DNA of 64,000 nucleotides from Candidatus Saccharimonadales bacterium. Lineage in GTDB: Bacteria > Patescibacteriota > Saccharimonadia > Saccharimonadales > Saccharimonadaceae. The stretch is taken from NCBI GenBank assembly GCA_039928925.1, contig JBDSSF010000003.1, positions 186,001 to 250,000 on the forward strand. Direction: 5' to 3'. Positions 7,733-15,238 of the stretch are shown here, in pieces. The notes beneath the pieces were generated by a model, which did no database searches, was not told the DNA's origin, and saw only the letters and a program-made list of their open reading frames with translations. How positions within the stretch are numbered: the stretch's first letter is position 1; the number at the start of each line of letters is the position of its first letter. A program made the translations under genes and the position numbers.

Positions 7733-8215
7733 ATGCAGGACAATATATTCCACGTAAAGCCTTGGTCGCCAGATGTGATAAAAGTTGCGGAAGGTCTTAT
7801 TCATAAGATCCATCAGTTTACCCCCGGTCTAAAAGTTCTTTTTATGGGTTCGGCCGCTCTTGGCCTTCCTGGTAAAAATGATATTGATCTTGATGTCCTG
7901 TGTAAATGGAAAGATCTCGTTATGTACACCGAGAAACTATCCGTAGTGCTTGGAGCTCCTAAAGAAATACACAAAAATTTAGTAGCGTGGGAATATATGC
8001 TTGATGGATTTGAAATAGACGTCATACTTTCAGACCCTCTATTTTCTCATGTTCCGGAGCAGCAAAAGACGTTTGAAACACTAAGAGATAGCCCACACTT
8101 ACTAACTGAGTACAGGCTACTGAAAGAATCTTGCGATGGTTTGCCGTATAAGGAATATGAAAAACGTAAAAAGGATTTTTTAAACTCCAGTGTCTATACG
8201 GATAGCCATTCATGA
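7733..8215 (+). CDS. GrpB/UPF0157-like nucleotidyltransferase-fold protein
   Basis: 160 residues. GSAALGLPGKNDIDLDVLC (around residue 38) has the GS...DxD pattern of the nucleotidyltransferase fold, with a third acidic residue in FEIDVILSD. The C-terminal helix-rich segment (FETLRDSPHLLTEYRLLKE, then KRKKDFLNSSV) is the ending seen in GrpB-family proteins. This family is thought to transfer nucleotides to small molecules or proteins, but substrates are not established. A TATTAT box ends 6 nt before the ATG and there is no ribosome binding site, so the message is probably leaderless. It stands alone between minus-strand units. Confidence 0.6.
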   Translation: MQDNIFHVKPWSPDVIKVAEGLIHKIHQFTPGLKVLFMGSAALGLPGKNDIDLDVLCKWKDLVMYTEKLSVVLGAPKEIHKNLVAWEYMLDGFEIDVILSDPLFSHVPEQQKTFETLRDSPHLLTEYRLLKESCDGLPYKEYEKRKKDFLNSSVYTDSHS

Positions 8216-8256
8216 GAACTAATTTACATGTAAGCAATGCGTTATAATACATGTAT

Positions 8257-8811
8257 ATGAACAGGTATTTGCGACTTCCGTCCCGGGCAATTATTATGCT
8301 TGTTGGCTTTGTAGTTGCATTTATTCCAACGACAGTTATGGCCTCGCCGTTTGGTCAGGGTGTTTTTGGTGCAAACGTTCCGTTTGGTTCCGTAACAAGT
8401 CTCGCCATTAACCTCGGTGGGAATGTATCACTTAGCCTTACGACAAGTGGCGCAAATCTTGCAGGTACGGGATCGCATGTTATCACGGTTACTTCAACAG
8501 ATGTTGTTGGGTACCAGTTGTTTGCACGAAGCAATGGTAGTACGAATATGACTGGTGCGAGTGCGACCATCCCAGCAAGTGCGAACAGTACACCAGCAGC
8601 ACTCAGTCTTAATTCGTGGGGATTTAATACTGACGGTAGTGCAAACTTTGTTGGCATGACGACAGTTCCTCGTCTTATTAAAGATACGAGTGGACCTGCA
8701 AAGACTGGTGATACAACAACGGTAACTTACAAAGCATTCACTGATTCGACGCAGGCCTCAGGCCAATACTCTACAGCTGTTATTTATACTGTTGTTGCCG
8801 AGAATCAGTAG
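8257..8811 (+). CDS. Secreted beta-rich surface protein
   Basis: 184 residues. RLPSRAIIMLVGFVVAFIPT followed by TVMASP forms a signal peptide. The mature part is Ser/Thr/Gly-rich beta sequence (VTSLAINLGGNVSLSLTTSG, HVITVTSTDVVGYQLFARS) ending YSTAVIYTVVAENQ, the closing strand found in WxL-like and related adhesin domains, though no W-x-L motif is visible. The start is the second ATG: TATAAT lies 8 nt before it, whereas the first ATG is too close to the -10. The 3' end overlaps the converging gene at 8780 by 32 nt. It probably belongs functionally with the surface locus on the other strand. Confidence 0.65.
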   Translation: MNRYLRLPSRAIIMLVGFVVAFIPTTVMASPFGQGVFGANVPFGSVTSLAINLGGNVSLSLTTSGANLAGTGSHVITVTSTDVVGYQLFARSNGSTNMTGASATIPASANSTPAALSLNSWGFNTDGSANFVGMTTVPRLIKDTSGPAKTGDTTTVTYKAFTDSTQASGQYSTAVIYTVVAENQ

Positions 8812-9682
8812 CCTGAGATAATTTCTTTTTTGCAGTATGTCGTCGTATGAGTATACTTAAGCCCCAGCTACCCAATATGACGACTGCGTAAAACCAAAGA
8901 GGCGTATAGACAACCAGTCCCTCGCTTATAATTGGTTTTGACGAGTCTGTACTATATCCATACGTTGCCTTGTATATGCCGGGTAATAAAGGTGACGGTA
9001 TGTCATCGGTGACTCTGCGAGTAGTTCCCGGTAGGAGAATGTGAGTTGCTGTAACGGTACTTTTGTCGGTCCATAAGCCGCTAATTGAGCCTGTAGTCGT
9101 TGCTGTGTAGTGAACGTTGCCGGTGTTATTGATATCGAGACTGAAAGGAATAACATTCCCAACCACAAATCCACTAATTGAGTGAGAAACCAGCTTATTT
9201 GTTTGAATCGTTGGGCCATTAACTGTAATGTATAGTGGAGTTGCGACCTGAACTTGGCTAGATATACTCCCCTGTTTTAATGTCGCGCTTGCAACGATTG
9301 TGTAGTACTTACCGCCCGGTGCTGTTTTACCAGGGGGTGTGACGCTATATGCAACCTGCGCACTTTTATTTGGCTGAAGCTGAACGACTGTCTGCGTAAA
9401 ATGTAGCCAATTTTCTTTAACATCACTAAAAATATAGTTATATGAGTAGTCGGCGACCGAAAACTGCTCAACAGATAATGTCACCGTAAGGGGTGCAGTT
9501 GTGAAGTTTGCAATTGTGACATTTCCTTGAACTGTTTTTCCCGCGTCAACTTCAAGAAATTGCTGTGGTGGGGATATTGCGAGGCCTTTATTTGTAGGTG
9601 TTTGCGCAAAAGTAGTACTAGGAAATAGGCTAACCAGTAGACTGGCGAGTAAAAACGTCATGAATAGCAAACGACGCTTCAC
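8780..9682 (-). CDS. DUF916-like exported protein with C-terminal anchor
   Basis: 300 residues. An N-terminal signal peptide ends near TTFAQTP. Two Ig-like beta domains follow: GLAISPPQQFLEVDAGKTV with a NVTIANFTTAPLTV strand, then QVATPLYITVNGP. A membrane helix (LWFYAVVILGSWGLSILI) and a basic tail (RRHTAKKK) end the protein. This layout, and the phrase 'SP..f.v.pG.t..g.v.i.N', resembles DUF916 proteins that pair with WxL surface proteins in Firmicutes. The start is GTG with GGAGGG 9 nt upstream. It is the last gene of the minus-strand surface operon and resembles the tandem pair at 18800-20946. Likely role: holding or displaying surface polymers; inferred. Confidence 0.65.
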   Translation of the reverse strand: MKRRLLFMTFLLASLLVSLFPSTTFAQTPTNKGLAISPPQQFLEVDAGKTVQGNVTIANFTTAPLTVTLSVEQFSVADYSYNYIFSDVKENWLHFTQTVVQLQPNKSAQVAYSVTPPGKTAPGGKYYTIVASATLKQGSISSQVQVATPLYITVNGPTIQTNKLVSHSISGFVVGNVIPFSLDINNTGNVHYTATTTGSISGLWTDKSTVTATHILLPGTTRRVTDDIPSPLLPGIYKATYGYSTDSSKPIISEGLVVYTPLWFYAVVILGSWGLSILIRRHTAKKKLSQATDSRQQQYK

Positions 9683-9694
9683 AAAGTTACCCTC

Positions 9695-10294
9695 CTAACT
9701 ACGTTTAACGAGCTGAACTTGGATGTCAGTAACGACATTATTGTAATGTTTAATGGCAAAAGCTTGAGTTTCCTGATTACGGGTTTGCCATTCTGGCGCA
9801 ATAACGTAGCCATAGCCAAAGTCAAAATCACATGAAACTGGGTAGTGACCAAGTTGATTATCGATGCGCCACTGCTTGTTAACATATAGGAAACTAGCTT
9901 CAGATATAGCTCGCTGGTGCGTAGGGTCCTGCCATGCCCGCATACTTGAGTAGTATGGACAGACAATACGTGCAAAGCCCTTAATAGGAATATTTGGATT
10001 GCTTGGATCAAATTCTGCAGGTTTTAGTATTCGATAGATCTCGTCGAAGAATTGGAAGAATGGATCATTAAAACTATCACCATGTGGAATATGTTCAACA
10101 AAGTTAGAACATTCGATTTCATCGACTGAATTATCTGCAAATTGTGTCCATGGGAATTTCAAGAGGTCCTGTACATAATCGACACCATTTGTCTTGATAA
10201 GATCGACGCCTTTGAAACCTTCCGGTTTGTGCTCGCCTGAACCAAGCGATAATCTTAACGGTTCATTACTTGTCTCAATTTTTTTAGTAGCCAT
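9695..10294 (-). CDS. Class I SAM-dependent methyltransferase
   Basis: 199 residues. The SAM-binding motif LRLSLGSGEHKPEGFKGVDL (glycine-rich loop then acidic residue) lies near residue 15-35. DNSVDEIECSNFVEHIPHG is the usual post-motif segment in small-molecule and glycan methyltransferases, and FDEIYRILKP is the helix before the final sheet. The start is the ATG with AAGGAG 7 nt before it, directly after the stop of the glycosyltransferase, so the two are an operon. Given its place among fibre genes, a surface glycan or fibre protein is a likely substrate; that is inference. Confidence 0.75.
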   Translation of the reverse strand: MATKKIETSNEPLRLSLGSGEHKPEGFKGVDLIKTNGVDYVQDLLKFPWTQFADNSVDEIECSNFVEHIPHGDSFNDPFFQFFDEIYRILKPAEFDPSNPNIPIKGFARIVCPYYSSMRAWQDPTHQRAISEASFLYVNKQWRIDNQLGHYPVSCDFDFGYGYVIAPEWQTRNQETQAFAIKHYNNVVTDIQVQLVKRS

Positions 10295-10305
10295 ATATAG
10301 TCTCC

Positions 10306-11031
10306 TTACCACATAATCTGATTAGTTGCATCGTAATGTCCCACACGTACACGACTGTCGCAGGCAAATTTATAGCCAAGTTCTCGGGCACGTTGGAAAA
10401 ACCACAAATCCTGTGTAAATACCTGGACGCCACCTTGCGGCGTAATCTCTTGTTTTGTTTTAAACCACTCACCATAGGTAAATCGTTTGTCTTTTAGCAT
10501 CTCTGTCCTAAAAAGTGTAAAGCCCATACCAAGACCATTACATGGTGTGACGGCATCCGGAGCTGGAATTTGTGGAATGAAGTTTAAGGGCATTTCATTT
10601 GGGTTACCGTAACACATTGGCTGTCCAGCTTCACCTTTTGTCCAGTAGAGTCCACCAACGGCGTCGTACTCATCAATGGATTCATATAATTTTACGAGCC
10701 CATCAGCTGGCGGCGCATTATCTTCTTCTAACGTAAGAATGAATTTAAAGCTGCTAAGATCAGGGTTTTCAAGAATCATCTTAATAACCTGATTATATGC
10801 TTCACCTACCTCCATACCCTCCATGAAGAGAGGGCCTAGGACTTTTTGATTCATCGGACGTATCATTCCCTGCCAACTCTGTACGATACGAGCTGAAATC
10901 ATGCCGCGAGTTGGGCAGATGATAATTGTCGATAAGTCTCGGTATGTCTTTTCTTTTTCGAGGCGTGTCGAATAATCACTTGAGTTGTGGATGCCAGAAT
11001 TATCGGGGACGAGTATTTGTGGTTTTGTCAT
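10306..11031 (-). CDS. GT-A type glycosyltransferase-like protein
   Basis: 241 residues. LSTIIICPTRGMISARIV is the first Rossmann strand and loop of a GT-A fold; FKFILTLEEDNAPPADGLVK supplies the acidic metal-binding cluster (EEDN in place of DxD). AVGGLYWTKGE and CNGLGMGFTLFRTEML resemble the acceptor loop and the 'G.n.lfRr' segment of family 2 enzymes; FACDSRVRVGHYD supplies a late His-Asp. There is no membrane segment. It precedes the methyltransferase by 11 nt and follows fibre genes, so glycosylation of the surface proteins is plausible. Exact sugar and acceptor are unknown. Confidence 0.7.
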   Translation of the reverse strand: MTKPQILVPDNSGIHNSSDYSTRLEKEKTYRDLSTIIICPTRGMISARIVQSWQGMIRPMNQKVLGPLFMEGMEVGEAYNQVIKMILENPDLSSFKFILTLEEDNAPPADGLVKLYESIDEYDAVGGLYWTKGEAGQPMCYGNPNEMPLNFIPQIPAPDAVTPCNGLGMGFTLFRTEMLKDKRFTYGEWFKTKQEITPQGGVQVFTQDLWFFQRARELGYKFACDSRVRVGHYDATNQIMW

Positions 11032-11058
11032 AAGGCTGTCTTAACATTATACTTGTAT

Positions 11059-11733
11059 CTAGAATTTATACCATCCCAAGGTGTTAGAAATTGGAGCTGC
11101 CGCCTGAATTTCTATAGCTGCCATTGTTGGTTTTTGACCACTTGGTGAAGTTAAGCCATATGTTTGTGATCCGGGTGTGTTTGCTCCTTGATAGGCTGAA
11201 TATGTGACATAGCTTCCAGTACCTGACTTATCAAAAAAGTCCTCCTGGACTGCACTTGACCTGTAGGCTGGGGCTCCAGGTGCTACTGCGTTCCAGTCAG
11301 CACTTATCCAAGACAGGATACTATTTGTACCAGTAGTTGTTAGCGTACTTGACGGAGCTGTACCTCCTGTTATATTCTCATTTGCAGCAGGGGTTCCCGC
11401 AAGTACCGCACCCGACCATCGCTCTACTGTGAGGTTATGCCACCCCGATGTACCTGAAAAAGTGACCGCAATAGTCATTGATCCCGGCGAGCCAGATATG
11501 TTAGCTGTAAATAAAGATACCGGTGTTTGACTGCTCGATGCATTACTTGCACGGAGTGTATAGGATTGGCTACCGCCCGAGGCAGTTCCGATAGTTGGCG
11601 TAGCCAGAGACTCACTGGCCACTTTAATAACATTGACCTCGCCGTTAGATGGAGTAAATGAAGGGGTAGTTAGTGTTGAAAGATCACTTGCGGTTGAGCG
11701 AACTGCATAAGATGTGATAAGTGTTGGATTTAT
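11059..11733 (-). CDS. Surface fibre/adhesin domain protein with apparent AUA start
   Basis: Read from the ATA at 11731-11733 the product is 224 residues starting with NPTLITSYAVRSTASDL. The first conventional in-frame start is a GTG (11622), 37 codons in, without a ribosome binding site; GAAAGGG lies 8 nt before the ATA and the upstream stop lies 10 codons before it. The body is Ser/Thr/Gly-rich beta sequence (GGSQSYTLRASNASS, MTIAVTFSGTSGWHNLTVER) ending GQKPTMAAIEIQA, as in carbohydrate-binding or fibre beta-sandwich domains. It sits between a LamG-like gene and the glycosyltransferase. Function as an adhesin is inferred from context. Confidence 0.6.
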   Translation of the reverse strand: MNPTLITSYAVRSTASDLSTLTTPSFTPSNGEVNVIKVASESLATPTIGTASGGSQSYTLRASNASSSQTPVSLFTANISGSPGSMTIAVTFSGTSGWHNLTVERWSGAVLAGTPAANENITGGTAPSSTLTTTGTNSILSWISADWNAVAPGAPAYRSSAVQEDFFDKSGTGSYVTYSAYQGANTPGSQTYGLTSPSGQKPTMAAIEIQAAAPISNTLGWYKF

Positions 11734-11789
11734 ATACTTTACCCTTTCAGCTTTATGATATTAAAAATCTGTCCATACTGGCGTTAACA

Positions 11790-13160
11790 CTATGGCCCGC
11801 TAACCCAGCTAGTCGTTGCTTGAACTGACGCAGGCCCAATTGGATACATGTTGCCGCTAGTAAACGCAATATCGTCCCAGTATGCATTCATCGTACCCTG
11901 GGTGCTACTAATTTTACCAAATCGACAATCGATAATGGGCGTCGTACCCGTATTTACATTGGACACGCTATAACTATCTAGGGGTGTTAAGGAATCACCA
12001 AGGAAATACTGGGTGTTGATTGTTCCATTTGTTGTAGAAGTTCCTACGGTACACTGTTGCTCAATTCTATACCACGTCGCTGTAGTGAGTGGTGTAGTTG
12101 AAAAGGCTTTTATGGCTGCTCCAGTCGAGTCGCATACTGACAGTATTCCAGTGTTACCTATTTGGACTTTAGCCACGGAACTAGTGGCGCTCCTCGTGTA
12201 AGCGATGTCTGTCGTTGCGCTTGACATTGAATTTAGATAAACATAGAATCTGTATGCGCCGGTCATATCATTGACCTGATTGTTGAATGCGAGAACAAAC
12301 CAGTCAGTAGAAGTGGAACAAAATGAATAATATGATCTGTTACCATGCATAGTAGGAAAGTTACTATAAATGACAGAAGCACTACCATTGAGCGAAACAA
12401 TATCAAACGCCGTACCAGACCCGCCGCCCGAGTTTGCCCTCGTTAAACCTGTTGAGTTTGGCTGACCTTCGGCTGTATTTTGATGGTACTTTGATATATA
12501 TGGATTCGGCCCAATATAGCCAATATCTTGGAGCGACATATCATCTAAGTAGTAATCTATATTGGCAGTTGAAGCAACATTTCCCCAGATACCTGCATTT
12601 ATATCATCTCCACGTGTGTTAATTGTGGCAGGAGTAGTGATGGTTTCGGTAGGCGTTTTACCGTCTTTTGTTAAATATATCTTAAGAACGATCTGGCCTG
12701 CGCTGACGTTTGAAAAAAGCATCATCTCAGTCCTGAACCACTGACCGAGTGGAATACTCGTCGACGACGTTGAGACAGTTGTTCCTGAAGAGTCCTTAAC
12801 AATAAGCTTATTACCGCCAATACCAAATCCTCCAATAGTTTGTATTGATGCATTAGTATATTCAAAAATGAAAGGAGTGTTGACTGGCGTGGTTGAAAAA
12901 TACCAATATGACTGCATGTACATGGTTTTTCCAGGCTGGCTGACAGCAGTACTCCAATACATGTAAGCATTCGACCCAGTACTACCAGTTGTAATATGGT
13001 ATGAGAGTGACCCATGAGCAGAAGTAAGAGACGAATATGTCATTGTAGTAGCACCGCCACCTGTGACGTTATTCCAGGGCTGACCACTATCGCCACCAGA
13101 GTTAGCTGTCGTGATCGTGGTACCATCAGTTCCACCCTCTGCGGTATTAATTAAAATCAT
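11790..13160 (-). CDS. Two-repeat LamG-like surface protein
   Basis: 456 residues with two tandem repeats of about 220 residues, each opening with the phrase NTAEG(G/Q)..GT..T.ANSGG.SG and closing with a 'YYLDD.SLQDI' or 'YWDDIAF' strand. The pattern of beta strands and the late Asp-Asp pair fit a concanavalin/LamG-like jelly roll that binds glycans. No signal peptide or membrane segment is seen, so export would rely on a dedicated route or assembly on a phage-like fibre. A TATAAT in the 68-nt gap upstream could be an internal promoter; no clear ribosome binding site precedes the ATG. The same repeat appears twice in the next gene. Confidence 0.65.
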   Translation of the reverse strand: MILINTAEGGTDGTTITTANSGGDSGQPWNNVTGGGATTMTYSSLTSAHGSLSYHITTGSTGSNAYMYWSTAVSQPGKTMYMQSYWYFSTTPVNTPFIFEYTNASIQTIGGFGIGGNKLIVKDSSGTTVSTSSTSIPLGQWFRTEMMLFSNVSAGQIVLKIYLTKDGKTPTETITTPATINTRGDDINAGIWGNVASTANIDYYLDDMSLQDIGYIGPNPYISKYHQNTAEGQPNSTGLTRANSGGGSGTAFDIVSLNGSASVIYSNFPTMHGNRSYYSFCSTSTDWFVLAFNNQVNDMTGAYRFYVYLNSMSSATTDIAYTRSATSSVAKVQIGNTGILSVCDSTGAAIKAFSTTPLTTATWYRIEQQCTVGTSTTNGTINTQYFLGDSLTPLDSYSVSNVNTGTTPIIDCRFGKISSTQGTMNAYWDDIAFTSGNMYPIGPASVQATTSWVSGP

Positions 13161-13228
13161 ATACAGTTTTTCTATTTAAGACAATCATTTCAGTATTAAT
13201 TATATCTTGTCTGAACTTTGGAAAAGTA

Positions 13229-15220
13229 TTAAATTCCACCACGGATTACTCCTATAAGCGCACTCAGGTTACCGGCTGCACTGGCAGTAAATGTAAAACT
13301 AGCTGTTGCACCTGTATTAACTTGTGATGTACTCCCTATGCTACCAAAAGATGTTGGCGCACTGGTCCATCCAGCTGGGTATGTAAATGCTGAAAAGCCT
13401 GTATTACATACACCAGCTAAAATGAGCGAGTTAGTCCCGGTAAGACTAAGACTCGGAACCGTCACACTTGCTCCTGAGCTATTTGTAGCGGTTTGGAACG
13501 TATCAACAAACGGGTTACCAGAGCTAGGTCCGCCAGTGATACGTATGGCATTAGACCATGTACTAGTCGCTGCCACACCACCAACTGTAGCGGCAGTTGG
13601 GCTATAGGTACCTGTATCGCTTCCTGCCGCATACTTATAGAGCCATGCACCTACTGTTACTGCCGACCCTGTGTTTGAAACAACAAAACTGGCAGTTGTA
13701 AATGAGGGTGCGCTAAATGGAGACGAAACGGGACTTGTACCTGTACTATACGATGCCCATACGTACATCAAAACAAGTGACCCTGCAACAACTCCGGACG
13801 GCACTACTCCATTGAGACTTGGTGTACCGCCACCGTTAGAAGCAACGATCGGTACTGCATATGCAGTGTTTAGCCATGAGTTTGTAGAATTTGCTGGTCC
13901 AATATACGATGTATCCTGTACGGAGTAGTCATCGATATAAAAGGTTGCCCAATCTCCGGTATTAGATAGCTTACCGACTGCAACGCTCGTTGAGTTTGAG
14001 GTTGTCGTATTGAGTGTACCGCTTGAAAAATCGTAAACAGGGTTAGTCGTCGTATCTTCTATGTAGACGCTATTGTGAACGTAGCCATTTGAGGTCGTCG
14101 TACCGGTAATAACAGTTTGTTCCACGCGAAGCCAGGTATTTAGAGGGAGAGTATTTACTGCAGTACTACCGGTAACAGTACCAGAATTATCTTGGGTAAA
14201 AAATTTACCTGCAGTTGTAACTGCTATGTTACACATTAATATACTGGAGTAGGTTCGGATGAATTGAGTTGCTGCCGTAGGATAATCAGTGAAGCATACA
14301 TACACACGCTGTGAAATGACCGAGGTATCACTGGTGTACCATGTAAATGATGAGCCTGTTGCACTAGCGGATGTGAAATTATATGCCATCATTCCAGTAT
14401 TGGTCGGAGCATTTGAAAAAGTAATGGAGCCACCCGTCCCCGGTGTGACAAGATCGAATGGCAGACCAGATGCACCGCCGCTATTGAGGCTCGTTACGGC
14501 TACGCCATGCGTCCCACCCTCGGCTGTATTGTATGTATTTACCTTGCGTGGTGTCGCTGAATATGAGCCGATCGCATCACTACTTTCATCACTAAAAGCA
14601 ATATCGTCATAGTAAGCATTTAAGGTTCCAGCAGTATTATACTTACCAAATGCTACTCGGTATAACCAAGTCGTTCCATTGTTAGCAGTCGTACTCGAAA
14701 GTGCTTGAATAGCTGTTTTTGAATCACTGAGATAGTACTGTAACTTAGTTGTGCCAGTTGTGGCCGTGGCAACAACAGCCTGACACTCTATGCGGTACCA
14801 AGTATTAGCAGTTAGTGCACTGGTTGCAGTAAAAAGCACCGTGCTTGCTGAATCTCTAACGACTAACTTATTCGTTGCATCAAGACCGATCGTAATCACC
14901 ACTGCGAACGCAGTGCTTTGGATAGCCGCCAGATCGACTGCGGCCCCAGGAAGTGTTGGCATGAATAGGTAAAATCGAGTCGCTATAGTTGCATTGCCAA
15001 CAGCCCCAAGATAACATCGCACTGAATCCCCTGAACCACCGACCACATTATATGAAAGCGTACCATGTGCGCGGTTTGAACTTGAAAATGCTACTGTACC
15101 CGCACCGACAAGTCCGACGGCAGAGGTAAATGCATCTCCGGAAGCACCACCACTGTTTGCCTGGGTCACAGCCGTACCATTCGTCCCGCCCTCAGCCGTA
15201 TTGATTTTGATCATTGGCAT
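13229..15220 (-). CDS. LamG-like repeat surface protein with C-terminal adhesin domain
   Basis: 663 residues. Two LamG-like repeats (MIKINTAEGGTNGTAVTQAN and, near residue 225, KVNTYNTAEGGTHGVAVTSL) each end in YYDDIAF or FYIDDYSVQD. A third, different beta domain covers the last 220 residues (SLNGVVPSGVVAGSLVLMYV, WLYKYAAGSDTG, SLSLTGTNSLILAGVC). There is no signal peptide. GGAG lies 11 nt before the first ATG, within the gap after the upstream fibre gene. The shared opening phrase makes this and the neighbouring gene products of internal duplication. Likely a large fibre or adhesin; glycan binding is inferred from the fold guess. Confidence 0.65.
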   Translation of the reverse strand: MPMIKINTAEGGTNGTAVTQANSGGASGDAFTSAVGLVGAGTVAFSSSNRAHGTLSYNVVGGSGDSVRCYLGAVGNATIATRFYLFMPTLPGAAVDLAAIQSTAFAVVITIGLDATNKLVVRDSASTVLFTATSALTANTWYRIECQAVVATATTGTTKLQYYLSDSKTAIQALSSTTANNGTTWLYRVAFGKYNTAGTLNAYYDDIAFSDESSDAIGSYSATPRKVNTYNTAEGGTHGVAVTSLNSGGASGLPFDLVTPGTGGSITFSNAPTNTGMMAYNFTSASATGSSFTWYTSDTSVISQRVYVCFTDYPTAATQFIRTYSSILMCNIAVTTAGKFFTQDNSGTVTGSTAVNTLPLNTWLRVEQTVITGTTTSNGYVHNSVYIEDTTTNPVYDFSSGTLNTTTSNSTSVAVGKLSNTGDWATFYIDDYSVQDTSYIGPANSTNSWLNTAYAVPIVASNGGGTPSLNGVVPSGVVAGSLVLMYVWASYSTGTSPVSSPFSAPSFTTASFVVSNTGSAVTVGAWLYKYAAGSDTGTYSPTAATVGGVAATSTWSNAIRITGGPSSGNPFVDTFQTATNSSGASVTVPSLSLTGTNSLILAGVCNTGFSAFTYPAGWTSAPTSFGSIGSTSQVNTGATASFTFTASAAGNLSALIGVIRGGI

Positions 15221-15238
15221 ACTAGCTAGATCTCCAGC

